Source of the DNA: Butyrivibrio proteoclasticus B316
GTDB taxonomy: Bacteria; Bacillota; Clostridia; Lachnospirales; Lachnospiraceae
Direction of reading: 5' to 3'
Length of the DNA: 64,000 nt
Assembly (NCBI RefSeq): GCF_000145035.1
Contig: NC_014387.1
Span: 1,434,276-1,498,275 of the forward strand
The translations under genes were made by a program, and so were the position numbers. The number at the start of each line of letters is the position of its first letter. Position 1 is the first letter of the stretch. The notes under the pieces are model-generated. The model was not told the DNA's origin and did no database searches. It worked only from the letters and a program-made list of their open reading frames with translations. Below are positions 8,814 to 18,582 of this stretch, piece by piece.

Positions 8814-10409
8814 ATGTATAGGGTAATGCTTGCAGATGATGAAGGAATCGTGATTGATTCTACTAAGTTTATTATAGAAAAAGAATTCGGAAATACATGT
8901 CAGGTGGAGTTTGCCAAGTCGGGGCGAAAGATGATAGAGCTTGCTGAGACTTTCAGACCGGATATAGCAATTGTAGATATCCATATGCCCGGTATAAATG
9001 GTATTGATGCCATCAGAGAGATGCAGAGATTTAGCAGTAATACAGTATTTATAGTAATGTCTGCCTATGACAAATTTGATTACGCCAAGGAAGCCATTAA
9101 GCTTGGAGTTCTTGAATATATTACCAAGCCCATGGATAAGACCAAGGTTATAAGTGTTCTTAAAAAGGCAATGGAGCAGATAGATTCAGACAGGGAAAAG
9201 AGGAGCAATGAACTTCTCATTAAAGAAAAACTGGAGACTGTAGAACCTATTATAGAGAACGGACTTATTTATGACATTCTTTTGCAGGAGCATTTCGAGG
9301 AAGATATAGACAATTACAGAACTATTCTGGGAATAGAGGAAAGCTATGGATACATGATGGCGATAGTATGCGGAGATTCTCAGGAAGGAAATCACATGAC
9401 TAATGCTATCGGAAGTTCTGTCAAGATCTCCGGTAAGTATCAGGAAATAAGAGAAGGGGTCAAGAACTTCTTTGATTGCAAGATAGGTAATGTAATGGCT
9501 AATAAAATAGCTGTCCTGATTCCTCAAAAAGAGCCGCAGATGGAACTGGGACTTCGCTCAGAGCTTATAGACAGAGCAAGGGAAATGGCCAGATATCTCA
9601 GAAAGAAGACGGATATCAGCTTTAGAGTAGGTATTGGAGGAGTTAAGCCTTTAAAGGAACTTGGAGATTCTTACAAGGAAGCTCTTAATGCACTGATAGC
9701 TACAACCGGATCAGTAGCTCATGCAGATGACCTTACAATTAATTGCGATTATGAGGATGGATATCCTAAGGCTCTTGAGAAGCCTCTTTTTGAAGCCGTA
9801 GGTAAAGGCGATCTTAATGAGACCAGAGTTATAGCTGAGAAGTATGCTGACTGGATGTGCCAGAAGGCAGCAGATGGTGATCTTATGTCGATGAGACTCA
9901 AGGTTTTGGAGTTTTCACTTTATGCAGAACATCTTGCTTATCAAAATGGTGGTCAGACCTACAGATATTCCAGCAGGAACAATTATCTTCCTGAAATAAT
10001 GGCTCTAGAAACTCCTATGGAGATAAGAGAATGGTTTATTTCCAAGGTTATGGCGGCCTGTAGCGATGTCATCAGTAAGAGACAGGAACGCTCAGGTAAT
10101 ATCATCAAGACTGCCAAGGATTATATTGATGCACATTTTGACAAGGATATTTCTTTGGACGATGTATCAAAGGTAGTAAATATTTCACCATATTATTTCA
10201 GTAAGATTTTTAAGGAAGAGAGCGGACTTAATTTTATTGAGTATCTGACTAACATCAGAATAGAAAAAGCCAAGAACCTATTGGAGAATTCTAATTTGTC
10301 CGTTAAAGAAATATGTATATCCTGTGGCTATTCGGACCCTAATTATTTTAGCCGCAGCTTCAAGAAAAATGTGGGAGTTACACCAACAGAATATAAAGAC
10401 AGATTTTAA
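8814..10409 (+). CDS. response regulator with AraC-type DNA-binding domain
   Basis: The 531-residue protein has an N-terminal receiver domain, with the acidic pocket at LADDEG and the phospho-acceptor Asp near residue 55 in VDIHMPGING. It has a central region of about 300 residues and a C-terminal AraC double helix-turn-helix (about 430-531) ending in YSDPNYFSRSFKKNVGVTPTEYK. It is the partner of the upstream kinase. The sugar-binding proteins and sugar ABC transporter around it are its most likely targets. The gap to the next lipoprotein gene is 14 bases, so all four genes appear to be one unit. Confidence 0.92.
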   Translation: MYRVMLADDEGIVIDSTKFIIEKEFGNTCQVEFAKSGRKMIELAETFRPDIAIVDIHMPGINGIDAIREMQRFSSNTVFIVMSAYDKFDYAKEAIKLGVLEYITKPMDKTKVISVLKKAMEQIDSDREKRSNELLIKEKLETVEPIIENGLIYDILLQEHFEEDIDNYRTILGIEESYGYMMAIVCGDSQEGNHMTNAIGSSVKISGKYQEIREGVKNFFDCKIGNVMANKIAVLIPQKEPQMELGLRSELIDRAREMARYLRKKTDISFRVGIGGVKPLKELGDSYKEALNALIATTGSVAHADDLTINCDYEDGYPKALEKPLFEAVGKGDLNETRVIAEKYADWMCQKAADGDLMSMRLKVLEFSLYAEHLAYQNGGQTYRYSSRNNYLPEIMALETPMEIREWFISKVMAACSDVISKRQERSGNIIKTAKDYIDAHFDKDISLDDVSKVVNISPYYFSKIFKEESGLNFIEYLTNIRIEKAKNLLENSNLSVKEICISCGYSDPNYFSRSFKKNVGVTPTEYKDRF

Positions 10410-10423
10410 GTGGGGCAAAGGGT

Positions 10424-11473
10424 ATGGGAAAGAAAAGGTTTGTATTAGGGTGCTTGATAGGTTGCTTACTTACAGCTTTATTATCCGGATGCAGTAGCCC
10501 TTCAAGAGAAGCTGAGAATTCCGGAAAAGAGAAAAGTGACAAGGTGCAGATAGGAATGTGCTTTGATTCTTTTGTCATAGAGAGGTGGCAAAGGGACAGG
10601 GATGTATTTGTTTCTACAGCCAAGGAACTGGGGGCAGAAGTTAATGTTCAGAATGCTAATGGTGACCCGGCCAAACAAAAGGAACAGATAGAGTATTTCA
10701 TCAAAAAGGGGATGGATATTATAGTCATTATCTGTATTGATTCAAAGGAGATAGCAGATTCGGTCAAGAAGGCCCAGGATGAGGGAATCAAAGTTATTGC
10801 TTATGACAGACCGATTTCAAATGCCGGAGCAGACCTCTACATATCTTTTGATAATGAGATGGTTGGAGAGATGATGGGAGAGGCTTTTGTTAAAAATGGC
10901 TTAAAGGGCGGCAAGGTGGTAATGATATGCGGCCCGCTTACAGATAATAATGTTCCTATGGTTCGTGATGGTTTCACAAAAGTCATGGAAGAAAATGACA
11001 ATGAAGTGCTTGATATCTATTATGCAGATGGATGGAAAGCAGAGGCAGCAGGGGATTACGTTTACAATAACACTGAGCTCATAGAAGAAGCAGATGCGAT
11101 CATGTGCGGCAACGATGATCTGGCGAGCAAGGTGGTATATGCTCTTTCAGAGAAGCGGCTTGCGGGGAAAAAGATGGTATCCGGACAGGACGCAGATCTT
11201 GAGGCCTGCCAGAGGATTGTTGAGGGAACTCAGCTGATGACTGTTTATAAGCCTATTGAGAAGCTTGCGGGGAAGGCAGCAGAGGCAGCAGTCGCTCTTG
11301 CAAATGGAGAGGAGCTACCCGCCGAGGAATTATCTGAGTATGATGATGGTAAAAAAACAGTTCCTTACCTCAAGATAGAGACGGTGAGTGTTTCAAAAGA
11401 CAATATGGATGATGTTATTATTAAGAACGGATTCCATTTAAAAGAGGATGTTTATTTGAATGTTCCACATTAA
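10424..11473 (+). CDS. sugar-binding lipoprotein of xylose/ribose type
   Basis: The 349-residue protein has a lipoprotein signal peptide with the lipobox LLSGC (Cys 23) and a type-1 periplasmic-binding fold (GMCFDSFVIERWQRDRD, VIIYDR-like core GIKVIAYDRP, ISFDNEMVGEMMG). It is related to the ChvE-like protein encoded next. It lacks transporter genes immediately after it, because a terminator separates it from chvE. It may supply a second substrate range to the MmsAB transporter or take part in sensing with the kinase. The specific sugar cannot be read from the sequence. Confidence 0.85.
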   Translation: MGKKRFVLGCLIGCLLTALLSGCSSPSREAENSGKEKSDKVQIGMCFDSFVIERWQRDRDVFVSTAKELGAEVNVQNANGDPAKQKEQIEYFIKKGMDIIVIICIDSKEIADSVKKAQDEGIKVIAYDRPISNAGADLYISFDNEMVGEMMGEAFVKNGLKGGKVVMICGPLTDNNVPMVRDGFTKVMEENDNEVLDIYYADGWKAEAAGDYVYNNTELIEEADAIMCGNDDLASKVVYALSEKRLAGKKMVSGQDADLEACQRIVEGTQLMTVYKPIEKLAGKAAEAAVALANGEELPAEELSEYDDGKKTVPYLKIETVSVSKDNMDDVIIKNGFHLKEDVYLNVPH

Positions 11474-11529
11474 ATAATGCTGCCTGGAATATCGCAAGAT
11501 ATTACGAAATAGCACAAAATTGTGACGAT

Positions 11530-11572
11530 ACAGCAGTGCCTGCAAAATAATGCTAGCACTGCTGTTTTTTTA
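11530..11572 (+). terminator. rho-independent terminator after the sensor operon
   Basis: The arms ACAGCAGTGC and GCACTGCTGT (10 base pairs) surround a 16-base loop and are followed by TTTTTTTA. It separates the sensing genes from the chvE transcript. Confidence 0.85.
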
Positions 11573-11717
11573 TTCTGATGGATAATAAAAATTTGCTTAA
11601 TAATGCAAGTTAGTGCTTGTACTTGTGTGATAAATTGTTAAGCGTAGGGAGGCATGAGTCATGCCAAACTATTAAAAGTTTATAAACTTATAGCATATTT
11701 TTGACGGAGGAAAAGAG
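11573..11717 (+). promoter_or_regulatory. leader and control region of the ChvE-type transporter operon
   Basis: These 145 bases between the upstream terminator and the chvE start carry no gene. A perfect 14-base palindrome (AAGTTTATAAACTT, 11676-11689) and a small hairpin (GGCATG AGT CATGCC, 11651-11665) precede the AGGAGG-like site. I see no convincing pair of -35 and -10 boxes; a TGTGATAAAT near 11626-11635 is the best -10-like sequence. A weak basal promoter would fit activation by the AraC-type regulator, but that is inference. Confidence 0.4.
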
Positions 11718-12797
11718 ATGAAGAAAAAGTTATTTAGCGTAATGCTCGCTGCAGCTATGGCAGCATCACTCCTTGTTGGATGCGGAAGTCAGGCTCCTGC
11801 AAGCTCAAGTGGCGGTGGAAATGGTAAAGTTGGTGTGGCAATGCCTACCAAGGATCTTCAGAGATGGAATCAGGACGGTGCAAACATGGAGCAGCAGCTC
11901 AAGGCAGCCGGCTACGATGTTGACCTTCAGTATGCTTCTAATGATATTGCAACTCAGGTTTCTCAGATTGAGAACATGATCAGTTCAGGAGCTAAGGTAC
12001 TTGTAATTGCTTCTATCGATGGCGATTCACTCGGAACAGTTCTTGCACAGGCAAAAGAAGCCGGCATCAAGGTTATCGCTTATGACCGTCTTATCATGAA
12101 TTCTGACGCTGTTTCTTATTATGCAACATTTGATAACTATATGGTAGGAACCAAGCAGGGCGAGTACATCAAGCAGCAGCTTGATCTCGACAATGCAGCA
12201 GGTCCTTTCAATCTTGAAATCTTCACAGGTGACCCTGGTGACAACAATGCAAGATTCTTCTATGGCGGTGCTATTGACGTACTTAAGCCATACATTGACA
12301 ATGGCAAGCTTGTAGTTAAGTCTGGTCAGGTTGATTTTGATAATGTAGCAACAGCTAACTGGTCAACAGAAAATGCTCAGTCCAGAATGGATGCAATCAT
12401 TTCTGCTAACTATGCTGATGGAACTAAGCTTGATGCTGTTCTTTGCTCAAACGATTCAACAGCACTCGGCGTTACAAACTCTCTTGAAGCTAACTACACA
12501 GGCGACTGGCCAATCATCACAGGTCAGGACTGCGATATTGCTAACGTTAAGAACATGATTGCTGGTAAGCAGTCAATGTCTATCTTCAAGGATACTCGTG
12601 ATCTTGCCAAGAAGACAGTTGAAATGGTTGACGCTATCATGAAGGGAACAGAAGCTCCTGTTAACGATACAGAGACATACAACAACGGCACTGGTGTTAT
12701 TCCTTCATACCTTTGCGAGCCTGTATTTGCTGATGTAAGCAACTACAAGGAACTTCTTATCGATTCAGGTTACTACACAGAAGATCAGCTCAAGTAA
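11718..12797 (+). CDS. chvE: multiple-monosaccharide ABC transporter, binding lipoprotein (ChvE-like)
   Basis: The 359-residue protein has a lipobox LLVGC (Cys 22), a Ser/Gly linker and a type-1 binding fold with VGVAMPTKDLQRWNQDG, VLVIASIDGDSLG and GIKVIAYDRLIMNSDAV. This is the pattern of ChvE/XylF-like proteins that bind glucose, galactose, xylose or arabinose. Codon use is markedly biased (ACA, GCT, AAG, CTT) compared with the neighbouring lipoprotein gene, which points to high expression. It is the first gene of a transporter operon with mmsA and mmsB. A strong hairpin after its stop could keep its mRNA level above that of the downstream genes. Confidence 0.9.
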   Translation: MKKKLFSVMLAAAMAASLLVGCGSQAPASSSGGGNGKVGVAMPTKDLQRWNQDGANMEQQLKAAGYDVDLQYASNDIATQVSQIENMISSGAKVLVIASIDGDSLGTVLAQAKEAGIKVIAYDRLIMNSDAVSYYATFDNYMVGTKQGEYIKQQLDLDNAAGPFNLEIFTGDPGDNNARFFYGGAIDVLKPYIDNGKLVVKSGQVDFDNVATANWSTENAQSRMDAIISANYADGTKLDAVLCSNDSTALGVTNSLEANYTGDWPIITGQDCDIANVKNMIAGKQSMSIFKDTRDLAKKTVEMVDAIMKGTEAPVNDTETYNNGTGVIPSYLCEPVFADVSNYKELLIDSGYYTEDQLK

Positions 12798-12815
12798 GCG
12801 ATAAATAGGTAACAG

Positions 12816-12857
12816 AATGGGATGCATAGCATGCTAGCATGCATTATGCATCCCATT
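12816..12857 (+). terminator. intercistronic hairpin between chvE and mmsA
   Basis: The arms AATGGGATGCATA and TATGCATCCCATT form a perfect 13-base-pair stem. The loop is itself palindromic (GCATGCTAGCATGC). No T run follows, so it is more likely a leaky attenuator or a 3'-end stabiliser of the chvE message than a full terminator. Confidence 0.6.
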
Positions 12858-12915
12858 ATAGTTACTGTAACGGATATGAGTAAATAGCACGATAGTGCGG
12901 TTTACGAATGTCCGT

Positions 12916-12945
12916 CAGATTGCGGGAGCAAAGCGGAGCAATCTG
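12916..12945 (+). repeat. second hairpin in the chvE-mmsA gap
   Basis: CAGATTGC and GCAATCTG pair around the loop GGGAGCAAAGCGGA and are followed by TTTAT. It could act as a weak terminator or attenuator upstream of mmsA. On the minus strand it reads GCTCCGCT, a string also present just before the structured repeat at 33.48 kb, so it may be a degenerate relative. Confidence 0.4.
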
Positions 12946-12992
12946 TTTATCGCTGCTAACAGTAAAAAAATAGAAAAGGAGGAGGGGCAAAG

Positions 12993-14546
12993 GTGGAAAA
13001 GATAATACTGGAAATGAAGAATATCACCAAGACCTTCCCTGGGGTTAAGGCACTTGACAATGTTAATCTGAAGGTGTCGGAAGGTGAAATTCATGCACTT
13101 GTTGGAGAAAATGGTGCAGGTAAATCTACGCTTATGAACGTCCTTAGTGGAGTTTATCCATATGGTTCATATGAAGGCGATATTATATATAATTCTGAAG
13201 TCTGCCAGTTCAACGCTATCAAGGATAGTGAAGAAAAGGGTATTGTAATCATTCATCAGGAGCTGGCTCTTATTCCGTATATGTCAATTGCGGAGAATAT
13301 GTTCCTTGGAAATGAGAGAGGAACAAAGTTTAAAATCAATTGGAATGAAACTAATGAACTTTCAAGAAAGTTCTTGAATATAGTTGGATTACATGAAAGT
13401 ACACAGACACTTATAAAAGATCTTGGTGTAGGTAAGCAGCAGCTTGTTGAGATAGCTAAAGCTCTTTCTAAAGATGCAAAACTTCTTATTCTGGATGAGC
13501 CTACGTCATCTCTTAACGAGACTGATTCCAAGGCACTTCTTGATCTTCTTTTGAAGCTGAAAAAAGAAAGAAATCTTACTTCTATCATTATTTCTCATAA
13601 GTTAAATGAAGTATCTTATGTTGCAGATAAGATCACTGTTATCAGAGACGGATCTACGATAGAAACACTTGCCAAGGGAGTGGATGATTTCTCCGAGAGC
13701 AGGATCATAAAAGGAATGGTCGGAAGAGAAATCTCAGACAGATTCCCAAAGAGAGAATCACATCTTGGCGAAGTTATGATGGAAGTTAAAAACTGGAATG
13801 TATATCATCCGCTTCATAAAGACAGGAAAGTAGTAGATAACGTAAATATCAATGTCAGAAAAGGAGAAGTTCTGGGAATATCAGGACTTATGGGAGCGGG
13901 CAGAACAGAGCTTGCTATGAGTATTTTTGGCAGGAGCTACGGAGAAAACATTTCCGGACAGATATTTATAAATGGAAAAGAAGTTGAACTTAAAAATGTA
14001 AACAGTGCTATCAAACACGGACTTGCTTATGTTACCGAGGACAGAAAGGGGAATGGACTTATTCTTTCTAATCCTATCAAGATCAATACGACCCTTGCAA
14101 ACCTTGATGAAGTAAGTACCAATAAGGTAATCGATAAGCATAAAGAATACTCTGTAGCTGTAGAGTATAAAGATAAACTCCGTACAAAATGTCCTACAGT
14201 TGAGCAGAACGTTGGTAACTTAAGTGGAGGCAATCAGCAGAAAGTTCTTTTGGCAAAATGGATGTTTGCTAATCCGGATATACTGATTTTGGATGAGCCC
14301 ACAAGAGGTATTGATGTAGGCGCCAAGTACGAGATTTACTGTATTATCAATCAGCTGGTAGCTGAGGGAAAAGCTGTGATCATGATTTCATCGGAGCTTC
14401 CTGAAATACTGGGAATGTGTGATCGAATTTATGTAATGAACGAAGGCAAGATGGTAGGGGAAATGGATGCCAAGGATGCAACTCAGGAAAAGATCATGGC
14501 TTGTATCTTGAAATCTGCCGATGTTAAGGAGGAGAAACATGAATAA
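12993..14546 (+). CDS. mmsA: multiple-monosaccharide ABC transporter, ATP-binding protein
   Basis: The gene starts with GTG at 12993 behind a strong AAAAGGAGGAGGGG site. The 517-residue protein is a double ATPase. The first half has Walker [10 protein letters not shown] (about residues 38-46), Walker [10 protein letters not shown] and a LGVGKQQ-type signature. The second half has the altered Walker [10 protein letters not shown], typical of the second half in this family, with signature LSGGNQQK and Walker [12 protein letters not shown]. It powers uptake with the ChvE-like protein and the following permease. Its stop overlaps the permease start by 8 bases. Confidence 0.92.
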   Translation: MEKIILEMKNITKTFPGVKALDNVNLKVSEGEIHALVGENGAGKSTLMNVLSGVYPYGSYEGDIIYNSEVCQFNAIKDSEEKGIVIIHQELALIPYMSIAENMFLGNERGTKFKINWNETNELSRKFLNIVGLHESTQTLIKDLGVGKQQLVEIAKALSKDAKLLILDEPTSSLNETDSKALLDLLLKLKKERNLTSIIISHKLNEVSYVADKITVIRDGSTIETLAKGVDDFSESRIIKGMVGREISDRFPKRESHLGEVMMEVKNWNVYHPLHKDRKVVDNVNINVRKGEVLGISGLMGAGRTELAMSIFGRSYGENISGQIFINGKEVELKNVNSAIKHGLAYVTEDRKGNGLILSNPIKINTTLANLDEVSTNKVIDKHKEYSVAVEYKDKLRTKCPTVEQNVGNLSGGNQQKVLLAKWMFANPDILILDEPTRGIDVGAKYEIYCIINQLVAEGKAVIMISSELPEILGMCDRIYVMNEGKMVGEMDAKDATQEKIMACILKSADVKEEKHE

Positions 14547-15729
14547 GGATAAAGTTTTTGAATTTTTGAAAAAGAACACTATGATCATAGTGCTTCTGAT
14601 AGTTTTGGGATTCTTCTCATGGCAGACGTCCGGAGCAATTCTTCTGCCAATGAATGTTAGTAACCTTATTTCACAGAATGCATATGTATTTATTCTTGCA
14701 ACAGGTATGCTTTTGTGTATACTGACTGGAGGTAACATTGATCTGTCAGTTGGATCGGTAGTTTGCTTTGTAGGTGCTGTCGGAGCTATTCTAATGGTAA
14801 ACTTAAATGTTCCATTCTGGGTAGCAATCATAGTAATGGTTATCATCGGAACAGCAATTGGTGCTTTCCAGGGCTTCTGGATTGCCTTTGTAAGAATTCC
14901 TCCTTTCATTGTTACACTGGCTGGAATGCTTGCATTTAGAGGACTTTCAAATGTTGTCCTTAACGGACTTACAGTTTCTATCAAGGAACAGACTACTTTT
15001 GTAAACCTTTTTGGCGGCGGTGCTGACTGCTATATCCGTGATTTCTTTGGCGGTGAAAGCCTTAATCTTACCTGCCTCTTTGGCGGAATCCTTGGTGTGA
15101 TCGCTATACTGTCACTTAATATTTACAGCCGTAAAAAGAAGATTGACAGTGGATATGAAGTAGAGGCTTTATGGGCATTTTGTTCCAAGATAATCCTGAT
15201 CTCGGCTGCAATTCTTGTATTTGCTTATAAGCTTGCTCAGCACAAGGGTATTCCTACAGTTCTTATATGGGTACTCATCGTAGTTATTATTTATGGATAT
15301 ATCACAAGCAATACCACAACTGGCCGTTATTTCTACGCTGTTGGTGGCAACGAAAAGGCTACAAAGCTTTCAGGTATTGATACAAACAAGGTTTACTTCC
15401 TTGCATACATGAACATGGGATTTTTGGCAGCACTTGCAGGTATGGTTACAATTGCAAGACTTACATCAGCTCAGCCAACCTATGGACAGAACTACGAGAT
15501 GGATGCTATTGGTTCCTGCTTTATCGGTGGCGCTTCTGCTTATGGCGGAATCGGTACTGTTCCGGGGGTTATTGTAGGCGCGGTTCTTATGGGTGTTATC
15601 AACCTTGGTATGTCACTTATGGGTGTCGATGCCAATATGCAGAAGGTTGTAAAGGGCGTAGTTCTTCTTGCTGCAGTAATCTTTGATGTTGTATCAAAGC
15701 GTGGCGGTAAGATGATCGTCAAGAATTAA
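14539..15729 (+). CDS. mmsB: multiple-monosaccharide ABC transporter, permease
   Basis: The start at 14539 follows TTAAGGAGGAGAAAC; the in-frame ATG at 14521 lies within that site and is less likely. The 396-residue product is a membrane protein of the ribose/xylose/galactose permease family (BPD_transp_2), with about ten membrane helices. It contains the motifs [12 protein letters not shown] and [13 protein letters not shown] (the cytoplasmic coupling loop) and a C-terminal [14 protein letters not shown]. It forms the membrane channel of the ChvE-MmsA system. A terminator hairpin follows. Confidence 0.92.
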   Translation: MNKDKVFEFLKKNTMIIVLLIVLGFFSWQTSGAILLPMNVSNLISQNAYVFILATGMLLCILTGGNIDLSVGSVVCFVGAVGAILMVNLNVPFWVAIIVMVIIGTAIGAFQGFWIAFVRIPPFIVTLAGMLAFRGLSNVVLNGLTVSIKEQTTFVNLFGGGADCYIRDFFGGESLNLTCLFGGILGVIAILSLNIYSRKKKIDSGYEVEALWAFCSKIILISAAILVFAYKLAQHKGIPTVLIWVLIVVIIYGYITSNTTTGRYFYAVGGNEKATKLSGIDTNKVYFLAYMNMGFLAALAGMVTIARLTSAQPTYGQNYEMDAIGSCFIGGASAYGGIGTVPGVIVGAVLMGVINLGMSLMGVDANMQKVVKGVVLLAAVIFDVVSKRGGKMIVKN

Positions 15730-15763
15730 GCTATCAGAATATTAAATAAATATAAATTTTTAC

Positions 15764-15800
15764 AGGGAGTGCATGAGTGATATCAGCACTCCCTATTTAT
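15764..15800 (+). terminator. terminator after the sugar transporter operon
   Basis: The stem AGGGAGTGC / GCACTCCCT (9 base pairs, 13-base loop) is followed by ATTTAT, 34 bases after the mmsB stop. Confidence 0.65.
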
Positions 15801-15876
15801 CTGCATTTACAGCGGCTTGAAAAAAGGCCTGACATCAACCTGATAATAGTATTACGATAGTAAATAATTGCAAATA

Positions 15877-15885
15877 TGTTATAAT
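15877..15885 (+). promoter_or_regulatory. extended -10 promoter for the EAL gene
   Basis: TGTTATAAT matches the extended -10 consensus (TGNTATAAT) exactly and lies 63 bases upstream of the EAL gene start. No good -35 box is present at 17 bases, which is normal for extended -10 promoters. Confidence 0.55.
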
Positions 15886-15948
15886 TACTTTGGCGCGATA
15901 GTCTTATTGATAGAAGATACCCAGTAGTTATCTAATGGGGGTAGAACA

Positions 15949-17877
15949 ATGAATGATAATCTGTTTCACATAGCATTTTATTGTGCAACGATTCTGGTGG
16001 GACTTACAGCCATTATCTATACTAATTTGCAGAAACGAACGGATCGTCGTCAGAACAGGATATTTCTTTTTATGAATTATGTTGTTCTTTTTAATGCGAT
16101 CACATGTCTTTGCAGCGAATTTATTGAATTATACCGGCATTTCTTTTTAAGAGGTGATGGACTTATAATGTTGTTCCAGTATGTATACTTCCTGGTACAT
16201 ACGCCGATTGCCGCTATTTTTCTATACTATGTCTTGACTGTTACAGGGTCGATCCGGAATAAATCTGTTTTTTCTAAAATTTTATATCTGATTCCGCTTT
16301 GTTTAACGGAGTTTCTGGTTTTAACAAATCCTGTTACTCATTTTGTTTATTATTATTCTGAGGGCATGCAGTTTAACAGAAGCTGGGGCGAGATAATCAT
16401 CTACTTAGTCTCTATTGCTTATACTGTGTTTGCTTTCATATGCCTTATGATGTCATGGAATGCACTCACAAGGCGTAGAAGATGGGCTATTGTATACTTT
16501 TTTATCCTTACCATAATCGGCGTTGTTGTACAGTTTCTGGATATAAGTATAAAGAGTGAACTGTTCGCTGAATCTATAGCGCTCATCGGTCTTATGCTGG
16601 CTGTAGAAAATGAAGATGACAGGCTGGATGCAGAAACAGACTTCTATAACAGAAATGCCCTGAAAATGGATGTAGAAAGTCTTCTTACCAAAAAGAATGT
16701 ATTCTACATAGTTTGCGTTAAGATCACAAATATAGATTCCGTGAGACGTATCACGGGACTGTCCAATGCGGATGAGATAGTCCAGGAGGTGGCAGTTTTC
16801 CTTAAAACTTTGCTTCCGAGATATTACATTTATCATACTGATCCCAATACCATGCTCCTATTGGTCAAAGAGGATGATTTTATTAACTCTGAACTTGAAG
16901 CGCTCACAATTGCAGAAGATATTGACTGCCGCTTTAAGTCAGAGTGGACAGTTCATGGGGTACAGATGAAGCTATCTGCAGTTACGATTGTAGCCAGTAT
17001 CCCTATGCATATTCATACCCTTGCTGATCTTATGTATATGATTGATACACCTGTGCCCAAGGATATAGACCGCACTATTTTGAGAAACGGAGATCTTAAA
17101 TTCCTTACAAGGAGAGCTGAAGTTGAAACTGCTATAACTGAAGGCCTTAAACAGGGGAACTTCGAAGTTTATTATCAACCTACCTATTGCTCTGATGGTG
17201 TGACTCTTCACGGGGCAGAGGCTCTTATAAGGCTTCATGATCCTAAACTTGGAGATCTTTTCCCGGATGAATTTATTCCTATCGCTGAGCAGACCGGATA
17301 TATTGATGATATAGATGATTATGTTCTCAATGAGGTATGCGCCTTTTTGCAGAGCGGAGAGCCTACAAGGCTTGGAATGGAGTGCATTAATGTAAATCTT
17401 TCAGTTGTTCAGTGCATGCAGGATAAGTTTGTTGAGAGAATCAGAGGGATAGTAGACAGCTATGGAATCTCCAAATCACTTATCAACTTTGAAATAACAG
17501 AGTCTGTTTCTGCAAGCGATTATGAACTATTGAGCAAGGTTATCACGAGCCTTAAAGAAAATGGTTTTCAGTTCTCTATGGACGATTATGGAACAGGTTA
17601 TTCAAATATGCATTCTCTTTTCTCACTATCATTTGATATTGTCAAAATTGATAAGAGTATTCTGTGGGATGCGGAAAACAGTGAACTGGGAGAAATTATA
17701 TTAGAAAGCTGCATTCATATGATCAAGCAGATGAAGAGGAAAATCCTTGTTGAAGGTGTCGAGACAAAAAAACATGTTGAAAAGCTCAAAAAGCTTGGGG
17801 TTGACTATTATCAGGGATATTTCTTTTCCAAACCTATAACTAAGACAGAGCTGCTAAGCTACTGTATATCAAGATAA
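15949..17877 (+). CDS. membrane c-di-GMP phosphodiesterase (degenerate GGDEF plus EAL)
   Basis: The 642-residue protein has an N-terminal block of about seven membrane helices (residues 5-220), a divergent GGDEF domain (about 225-375) and a C-terminal EAL domain (about 385-642). The cyclase site has lost its signature: HTDPNTMLLLV stands where RxGGDEF is expected, so it cannot make c-di-GMP. The EAL domain keeps its catalytic set: EAL in GAEALIR, Asn in NVNLSV, Glu in EITES, DDYGTGYSN, Lys in VKIDKS, VEGVET and QGYFFSKP. It should therefore hydrolyse c-di-GMP, with the other two domains as sensor and regulator. Ribosome-binding site GGGGG lies before the ATG. Confidence 0.92.
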   Translation: MNDNLFHIAFYCATILVGLTAIIYTNLQKRTDRRQNRIFLFMNYVVLFNAITCLCSEFIELYRHFFLRGDGLIMLFQYVYFLVHTPIAAIFLYYVLTVTGSIRNKSVFSKILYLIPLCLTEFLVLTNPVTHFVYYYSEGMQFNRSWGEIIIYLVSIAYTVFAFICLMMSWNALTRRRRWAIVYFFILTIIGVVVQFLDISIKSELFAESIALIGLMLAVENEDDRLDAETDFYNRNALKMDVESLLTKKNVFYIVCVKITNIDSVRRITGLSNADEIVQEVAVFLKTLLPRYYIYHTDPNTMLLLVKEDDFINSELEALTIAEDIDCRFKSEWTVHGVQMKLSAVTIVASIPMHIHTLADLMYMIDTPVPKDIDRTILRNGDLKFLTRRAEVETAITEGLKQGNFEVYYQPTYCSDGVTLHGAEALIRLHDPKLGDLFPDEFIPIAEQTGYIDDIDDYVLNEVCAFLQSGEPTRLGMECINVNLSVVQCMQDKFVERIRGIVDSYGISKSLINFEITESVSASDYELLSKVITSLKENGFQFSMDDYGTGYSNMHSLFSLSFDIVKIDKSILWDAENSELGEIILESCIHMIKQMKRKILVEGVETKKHVEKLKKLGVDYYQGYFFSKPITKTELLSYCISR

Positions 17878-17907
17878 ATAGCATATTGAGAAGGCAAGGA
17901 GGATTCT

Positions 17908-18567
17908 ATGGAACTGACACATGAAGAAGAAAGTATTTTGTCGGGTATATCTTTTAACGGGGAACAGATCAAAAACGGGGAACTGGACGAAAATGACAAG
18001 GCTCTTTTGACTGAGATGAGAGCAGTTGGGGCTTATCTTAAGAAAAAATATCCCAGCTATGAATTTGTAATTACAGGATGCGAACTTAAAGCCGGTACTG
18101 CCAAGGATTACAATGAGTGGTATTACAGAGCAGAAGGAATAGAGCGGGATTCTGCTTTTATCGCAACAAGCCGGGAAATGGATGGAAAACTTGAGATAAA
18201 AGATGATTTTTACGGGGAAGTCGTAAGAAAAGATATTCAGGAAACGATAGAAGGTGACCTTAAACAGATTGGACTTCCGGTAGTCCAGGTAAACATTGGA
18301 TTCTGGGAATATTTGGGAAAAGAGTACGGAGAGAAAATCTCTGCAGACGAGGTATTACAGGGAATTATTCCTGCTGGAAATGATATAAAGATCTTTCTTG
18401 ACGGTTCTGTTCTTTCCGATGCTCCGTACGAGGAGGTAGTTGCAAAGATCAAAGAATTATTGGTCAGAAAGAAAGTGATTGGTGATATTTACATCGTTGT
18501 TCTAAAGGATGCCGATAGCGATTTTGCCAGGGACAGGTTGTATTCAAAGAGTGTGACGCTGGACTGA
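17908..18567 (+). CDS. hypothetical cytoplasmic protein
   Basis: The 219-residue protein has a good AAGGAGG site, no signal peptide and no membrane segment. It is acidic, with a mixed alpha/beta pattern. I do not recognise a family. It lies 30 bases after the EAL gene and 15 bases before the Mbeg1-like gene, so the three are probably transcribed together. Function unknown. Confidence 0.75.
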   Translation: MELTHEEESILSGISFNGEQIKNGELDENDKALLTEMRAVGAYLKKKYPSYEFVITGCELKAGTAKDYNEWYYRAEGIERDSAFIATSREMDGKLEIKDDFYGEVVRKDIQETIEGDLKQIGLPVVQVNIGFWEYLGKEYGEKISADEVLQGIIPAGNDIKIFLDGSVLSDAPYEEVVAKIKELLVRKKVIGDIYIVVLKDADSDFARDRLYSKSVTLD

Positions 18568-18582
18568 ATTTGGGGGAAGTGT

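Noticed and set aside
12898..12950. Possible third copy of the GC-rich structured repeat (minus strand)
   Set aside because: Only short strings (GCTCCGCT, GCACT..CG.G) agree and the fixed blocks CCGCGCTCGGCGC and CAAG tetraloop are absent, so kinship is not supported.
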